Shown here in pieces: positions 33,422 through 36,210 of a stretch of DNA of 36,210 bases (position 1 is the first letter of the stretch; every line of letters starts with the position of its first letter). Under the pieces are notes generated by a model. The model did not search any database. It was not told the DNA's origin and worked only from the letters and a program-made list of their open reading frames with translations. This DNA comes from Clostridia bacterium (GTDB lineage Bacteria; Bacillota; Clostridia; Oscillospirales; Acutalibacteraceae): contig JAFSEP010000002.1 in assembly GCA_017435665.1 (NCBI GenBank), positions 1 to 36,210 on the forward strand, in the 5' to 3' direction. Position numbers and translations under genes: made by a program.

Positions 33422-33459
33422 GAAAAACAGCCACTTTTATCTAAGGATAAAGGTGGCTG
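33422..33459 (-). terminator. Terminator of the second metallophosphoesterase, shared by convergent genes
   Basis: A 14-bp stem (33428-33441 with 33446-33459, one wobble) with loop TAAG is followed on the minus strand by TTTTTCTT. The plus-strand side is A/T-rich, so it may also end the glycosidase-like gene. Confidence 0.82.
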
Positions 33460-33470
33460 ATATTATTTTA

Positions 33471-34514
33471 TCAGGCTTCAATTTTTTCAAAGCTGTACAT
33501 CTTCTGTGTATCGGTCTGATTTGTATCAATGACGGTCAGGGTACAGCTCGGAACTGACCCGGGCATACGCATTGCACTGTATCCGCTGACACTGCTGAGC
33601 TGATAGTATCTGCCCTTATAAAAGCTGCACAGATTATTGCTGTGAATGTGACCTGTTGAAATCAAGGAAATATATTCATTACCCTTTGTCATATCGTCAA
33701 ACAGAACGTTTTTCGGGATTTCATCAAAGGGAAACAGCTCTTCCCTCGGCATACCGTCATAGTCTTCACCGTTTTCGTAAGCCGCTTTGAATGCAGGTGT
33801 TGCCATATGAAAAAATATGCTTGTCTTGACCCTTCTTTCCTCAATTCCGTCAAGAAGCCAATTAATCTGACTTTCCTTTATGTAATCGTATTTGCCGATA
33901 GCCTTGACAGTTCTTGCGCCCGAGTCCATTATTGCAATAGTATGCACAAGCTCTCCGTTATGCATTACGTCGGCAAAAAACTGCATATCTCCGTCAACAC
34001 CCTTTTCGTTACCGCAGACAAAGTTTTCATACTGCATCATAAAAGCAATAACATCTTCATTTTCACCGTCGATTTCGCTGTCATTGTTTCCCGGTGCAAA
34101 AGTCCAGGGGGTATTGTAGCTTTCGATAAGCTGAGCCAGCAAATCTATGGCTGTGTATTTATCATAGCTTAATTTAAGATTAAAGCCGTCAACAATATCA
34201 CCGTCAAGAACAATGAAGTCGCAGGGCGTTTTATCAAGGATAACCTTCAGGTCATCAAGTGTCTTTTTATCGCTGCTGCAAGTGCCGTCAAAGAAATGGG
34301 TATCGTTAATCTTGAGCACTCTCAGCAGGCCCTTTTCGTCGGTATTGATAACCACCTGCTTCTGCTCATAAATCTCCCCGTAGCTATGCTGTGCTTCGGG
34401 TGCTGCGGCAAACATTCTGTAACCGACATATCCGCCGAACACAAGAACAGCAGTAAGAATAACTGCCACAAGGGATATCAGAAATTTTTTGTGTTTTATT
34501 ATGTATTTTTTCAC
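33471..34514 (-). CDS. Membrane-anchored calcineurin-like metallophosphoesterase
   Basis: This is a 347-residue predicted extracytoplasmic phosphoesterase. A basic start (MKKYIIKHKK) and one transmembrane helix (about 11-33) lead to the metal-binding motifs LKINDTHFFDG (D-x-H), FIVLDGDIVDG (GD), FAPGNNDSEIDGE (GNxD, Asn in place of His) and ISTGHIHSNN (GHxH). The start is a GTG at 34514 with GGAGGGG; an overlapping ATG there is out of frame and hits a stop at once. It differs from the one at 3.7-4.9 kb in anchoring and length, and they are only distantly similar. It has its own promoter and terminator. Confidence 0.87.
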   Translation of the reverse strand: MKKYIIKHKKFLISLVAVILTAVLVFGGYVGYRMFAAAPEAQHSYGEIYEQKQVVINTDEKGLLRVLKINDTHFFDGTCSSDKKTLDDLKVILDKTPCDFIVLDGDIVDGFNLKLSYDKYTAIDLLAQLIESYNTPWTFAPGNNDSEIDGENEDVIAFMMQYENFVCGNEKGVDGDMQFFADVMHNGELVHTIAIMDSGARTVKAIGKYDYIKESQINWLLDGIEERRVKTSIFFHMATPAFKAAYENGEDYDGMPREELFPFDEIPKNVLFDDMTKGNEYISLISTGHIHSNNLCSFYKGRYYQLSSVSGYSAMRMPGSVPSCTLTVIDTNQTDTQKMYSFEKIEA

Positions 34515-34551
34515 ATTGTTCCCCTCCTGAATCGTATATACTTATGGGTGT

Positions 34552-34579
34552 ATTATAGCATAATTATCAGATGTTGCAA
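34552..34579 (-). promoter_or_regulatory. Promoter of the second metallophosphoesterase
   Basis: On the minus strand, TTGCAA (34574-34579) and TATAAT (34552-34557) are 16 bp apart. Confidence 0.7.
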
Positions 34580-34638
34580 AGGGGGAACGGATTAAATCAT
34601 TTCTTTTTAAACATTTCTCGCCTTAATCAAAAAAACAC

Positions 34639-34667
34639 TTGACTTTTGTCAGCTCATCATATATAAT
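34639..34667 (+). promoter_or_regulatory. Promoter of tRNA-Pro
   Basis: TTGACT (34639-34644) and TATAAT (34662-34667) are 17 bp apart and end 13 bp before the tRNA. Confidence 0.88.
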
Positions 34668-34680
34668 GAATCAGTCCTAT

Positions 34681-34757
34681 CGGGGTGTGGCGAAGCTTGG
34701 TATCGCGCTTGGTTCGGGACCAAGAGGCCTCGGGTTCGAATCCCGACACTCCGACCA
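34681..34757 (+). tRNA. tRNA-Pro (anticodon CGG), CCA encoded
   Basis: All arms fold: acceptor CGGGGTG with CACTCCG (one G-U), D stem GCGA with TCGC, anticodon stem CTTGG with CCAAG around loop TTCGGGA, and T stem TCGGG with CCCGA around TTCGAAT. The discriminator A is followed by CCA in the DNA. The loop gives anticodon CGG, reading the Pro codon CCG. Confidence 0.97.
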
Positions 34758-34761
34758 AACG

Positions 34762-34795
34762 AAAATCCGTTCACGAAAGTGGGCGGATTTTTGTT
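34762..34795 (+). terminator. Terminator after tRNA-Pro
   Basis: AAAATCCG (34762-34769) pairs with CGGATTTT (34784-34791), with an inner CAC-GAAA-GTG tetraloop hairpin, and T-rich sequence follows. Confidence 0.88.
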
Positions 34796-34810
34796 TGTAT
34801 TATTCATTTT

Positions 34811-34946
34811 TCAATATTCATCATTCATTATTCATTACTGCAGAACGGATTTTCAAATGAATAATGAATATTGAAGTCGCTTCGCTGATGAATAATGAAT
34901 AATAGTGTGCCTTCAGCACAACGAAGCTGCCCTTCGGGCAAACGGA
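34811..34946. repeat. AT-rich inverted repeats plus small GC hairpins between tRNA-Pro and a surface-protein gene
   Basis: TCAATATTCAT with CATTATTCATT (34811-34835) is roughly the inverse of 34856-34874 (AATGAATAATGAATATTGA), and a third GATGAATAATGAATAAT copy starts at 34887. Two small perfect hairpins follow: TGTGC/GCACA (34906-34920) and TGCCC/GGGCA (34928-34940). The word AACGGATT is present on both sides (34844-34851 and 34941-34948). No gene is visible here. The layout suggests a decayed miniature repeat element. Confidence 0.6.
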
Positions 34947-34975
34947 TTGACTTTTTACTTATTATGTGATATGCT
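34947..34975 (+). promoter_or_regulatory. Promoter of the second DYWHTEDYG-family gene
   Basis: TTGACT (34947-34952) and TATGCT (34970-34975) are 17 bp apart. The -35 box starts right at the edge of the upstream repeat element. Confidence 0.65.
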
Positions 34976-35007
34976 ATCGGAAAAGAAAAAAAGAGGAGAA
35001 TAAAAAT

Positions 35008-35646
35008 ATGAAAAAAGCTATTGTAGCCATTGTTACAGTTGTTGTTATGCTGTGCAGTCTGACGGTATCTGTAAGTGCTGCCGTAGAGCAGTATAACAAC
35101 AAAGGCTTTCAGATTTATCCGAATGATGATTTCATTAAGGATACCGAGTGGGCTGAAAAATACGGATATGTAGATTACTGGCATACTGAAGATTACGGGA
35201 TTGAAATGATACTTATTGATACTGAATTTCCCGAAAGCGAATTTATGGACAAGCATCCTGATGAACCACATTATCAATGTCATATTTTACATGACGATGT
35301 TTATGGTTATGCATCAGATATTATTTCTGAGGAAACAATTGAAATAAACGGCAATATCGGCGTGAAAAGGATGTATGAAAAAAAGGTAAAACATTCTGAA
35401 GAGGATGAATGGGAAAGCTTCAGTGCCGTCAAATATGTTTTTGAAAAGGAAGACAAGTATTACGAAGTGTGCTTTTATATTCATAATGAAACACTTTATG
35501 GCTTTTATCCTGATATGATTATGGAAGAATTCAATATTAGTCGATATACCGCCATGTATGATTTTTTATATACAGGTATGAAATTCTTGCCATATATTGT
35601 TATTGCAGCAGTTTGTGTATTTTTGATAAAAAGAAAATTAAGATGA
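35008..35646 (+). CDS. Membrane-anchored extracellular protein of unknown function (DYWHTEDYG family, copy B)
   Basis: No named family is recognised. The 212-residue protein has a signal peptide (about 1-25, ending VSVSAA), an acidic extracellular domain, one transmembrane helix (about 188-206, FLPYIVIAAVCVFLI) and a short basic tail, KRKLR. Residues 45-66 read DTEWA then GYVDYWHTEDYG, nearly identical to copy A at 14988-15614. Other shared points are a YxxCFYIHNET / YYMTFYVHDES strand and a Y-D-x-I-M-x-x-F segment before the membrane helix. ATG at 35008 has AGAGGAG. Its codons look more A/T-rich than those of copy A. It lies between repeats in the tRNA-Pro region with its own promoter and terminator. 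Confidence 0.82.
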   Translation: MKKAIVAIVTVVVMLCSLTVSVSAAVEQYNNKGFQIYPNDDFIKDTEWAEKYGYVDYWHTEDYGIEMILIDTEFPESEFMDKHPDEPHYQCHILHDDVYGYASDIISEETIEINGNIGVKRMYEKKVKHSEEDEWESFSAVKYVFEKEDKYYEVCFYIHNETLYGFYPDMIMEEFNISRYTAMYDFLYTGMKFLPYIVIAAVCVFLIKRKLR

Positions 35647-35714
35647 TAAGTGGGTACAATCAATTCGATAAAGTTCAATTTTTTTAGGTTGTTGCTAAAT
35701 TGAGCTGTAAACAT

Positions 35715-35752
35715 AAAAAACACAGGTCTGCCAAACAGACCTGTGTTTTTTT
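35715..35752. terminator. Strong terminator after copy B
   Basis: A perfect 10-bp stem, CACAGGTCTG (35721-35730) with CAGACCTGTG (35736-35745), is flanked by A6 upstream and T7 downstream, so it can work on both strands. Confidence 0.92.
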
Positions 35753-35754
35753 AT

Positions 35755-35791
35755 GGCTCTTTGTCAATAGTTGGGATAAAGAGCCGTTTTT
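35755..35791. repeat. Second hairpin, GGCTCTTT/AAAGAGCC, possible repeat or IS-end remnant
   Basis: GGCTCTTT (35755-35762) pairs with AAAGAGCC (35778-35785) around a 15-base loop, and GTTTTT follows. Standing three bases after another strong terminator, it looks redundant as a terminator. It may be the joined ends of a lost mobile element; I cannot confirm that. Confidence 0.5.
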
Positions 35792-35833
35792 GCTATACGA
35801 TACAGTCGTCACATTTATGTGGCGGATTTCAGG

Positions 35834-36067
35834 TTATATATCCATCTGTTTCAGTTGCTCTAATTGGTCTCGTCTGCCGTAAATTACTGCAATTATATGC
35901 ACTTACTTTAATTCATCATTTATCCAGAAGTAAACAATGAAGTTTTTCACAGGCATTTTATGTATGCCGTGACTTTTCCACGGCTCTTCATCCATAAGTG
36001 CCACTCTTTTCGGCATTGCTTCAAGAGAAAATATGCTCTTTTGAAGCTCATCAAGCAGTTTTTCAGC
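35834..36067 (-). pseudogene. RelE/ParE-type toxin gene remnant
   Basis: The minus-strand frame from 36067 reads AEKLLDELQKSIFSLEAMP, then KRVALMDEEPWKSHGIHKMP, VKNFIVYFWINDELK, an in-frame TAA at 35903-35905, then VHIIAVIYGRRDQLEQLKQMDI and a stop at 35834-35836. These are the central and C-terminal parts of a RelE/ParE superfamily ribonuclease/gyrase-poison toxin, where VKNFIVYFW and AVIYGRRDQ are diagnostic. Two lesions are visible. The N-terminal third is lost at the edge of a repeat element (36070), and a nonsense codon splits the rest. No antitoxin gene is seen. The gene is not functional as read. Confidence 0.78.
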
Positions 36068-36069
36068 TG

Positions 36070-36210
36070 TAAGGTGGCGAGTATAATCCGAACCCGTTTT
36101 TTGCGGGGCGTATTTCCGCCATCTCTTCGTTAAAATACTCGTAAATCCGGCAGGATTTACTGCGTTTTGTGCCTTGATATGCCAAAAATCCGATCCGCAA
36201 AAAATCTTAC
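36070..36210. repeat. Edge of an interspersed palindromic repeat element, running off the window
   Basis: The first 22 bases (36070-36091) are identical to 22302-22323 in the uvrB-uvrA junction. Inside are nested inverted repeats: GTAAATCC/GGATTTAC (36141-36148 with 36153-36160) and TTTTTTGCGG/CCGCAAAAAA (36097-36106 with 36195-36204). No real gene is seen in it. The repeat meets the toxin remnant exactly where that gene is truncated. Confidence 0.65.

Noticed and set aside
35008-36210. Complete integrative element anchored at tRNA-Pro
   Set aside because: No integrase, no repeated tRNA 3' end and no mobility gene is visible in the window.

Overview
The window looks like chromosome of a low-to-mid-GC anaerobic Firmicute, most likely a gut Clostridia member (Oscillospirales/Ruminococcaceae-like). 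This is an inference from gene content and signals: a CIRCE-controlled groES-groEL pair, a T-box leader on alaS, a lysine riboswitch on dapA, strong GGAGG-type ribosome binding sites, RNase M5, the CdaA/CdaR c-di-AMP pair, a DUF3343 protein next to a cysteine desulfurase, and hairpin-rich interspersed repeats. Most of the window is ordinary housekeeping sequence. The accessory parts are 8.5-11.9 kb and 34.6-36.2 kb.

Layout. 0-1.8 kb (-): groES-groEL behind a CIRCE operator; the groEL frame has an in-frame TAA close to the window edge. 1.9-3.5 kb (+): a class B penicillin-binding protein. 3.6-8.5 kb (-): a secreted metallophosphoesterase, cdaA-cdaR, and a DUF3343/cysteine desulfurase pair. 8.5-11.9 kb (-): a compact operon of stand-alone adenylating enzyme, condensation-domain protein and carrier protein. 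This is the best candidate in the window for an undescribed biosynthetic system. 11.9-18.5 kb (-): a T-box-led run alaS, membrane-anchored protein, HIT protein, phosphoribosyltransferase, holA, rnmV and ispF, ended by a terminator. 18.55-18.9 kb: a non-coding stretch with AT-rich tandem repeats, a 15-bp tandem repeat and a row of DnaA-box-like nonamers. 18.9-24.6 kb (-): an SOS-type promoter, a 61-residue protein, uvrB, uvrA and a GNAT acetyltransferase. 24.6-27.4 kb (+): a REP-like hairpin array, lysine riboswitch, dapA and lysA. 27.4-30.3 kb: a secreted SGNH/Cys-rich/Fn3 protein divergent from a GNAT acetyltransferase. 30.3-32.3 kb (-): xpt and an FAD-dependent dehydrogenase. 32.4-34.5 kb: a beta-propeller glycosidase-like gene (+) facing a second metallophosphoesterase (-). 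34.6-36.2 kb: tRNA-Pro(CGG), AT/hairpin repeats, a second membrane-anchored protein paralogous to the one in the alaS operon, terminators, a decayed RelE/ParE toxin gene and the edge of a repeat element.

How the parts fit. Several loci sit under recognisable control: HrcA/CIRCE for chaperonins, uncharged tRNA-Ala for the alaS run, lysine for dapA-lysA, and probably LexA for the uvr operon. The most interesting unexplained items are the free-standing adenylation/condensation/carrier operon, the two-member DYWHTEDYG surface-protein family, the DnaA-box-like cluster at 18.8 kb, the groEL nonsense codon, and a 22-nt repeat shared by the uvrB-uvrA junction and the broken toxin gene.
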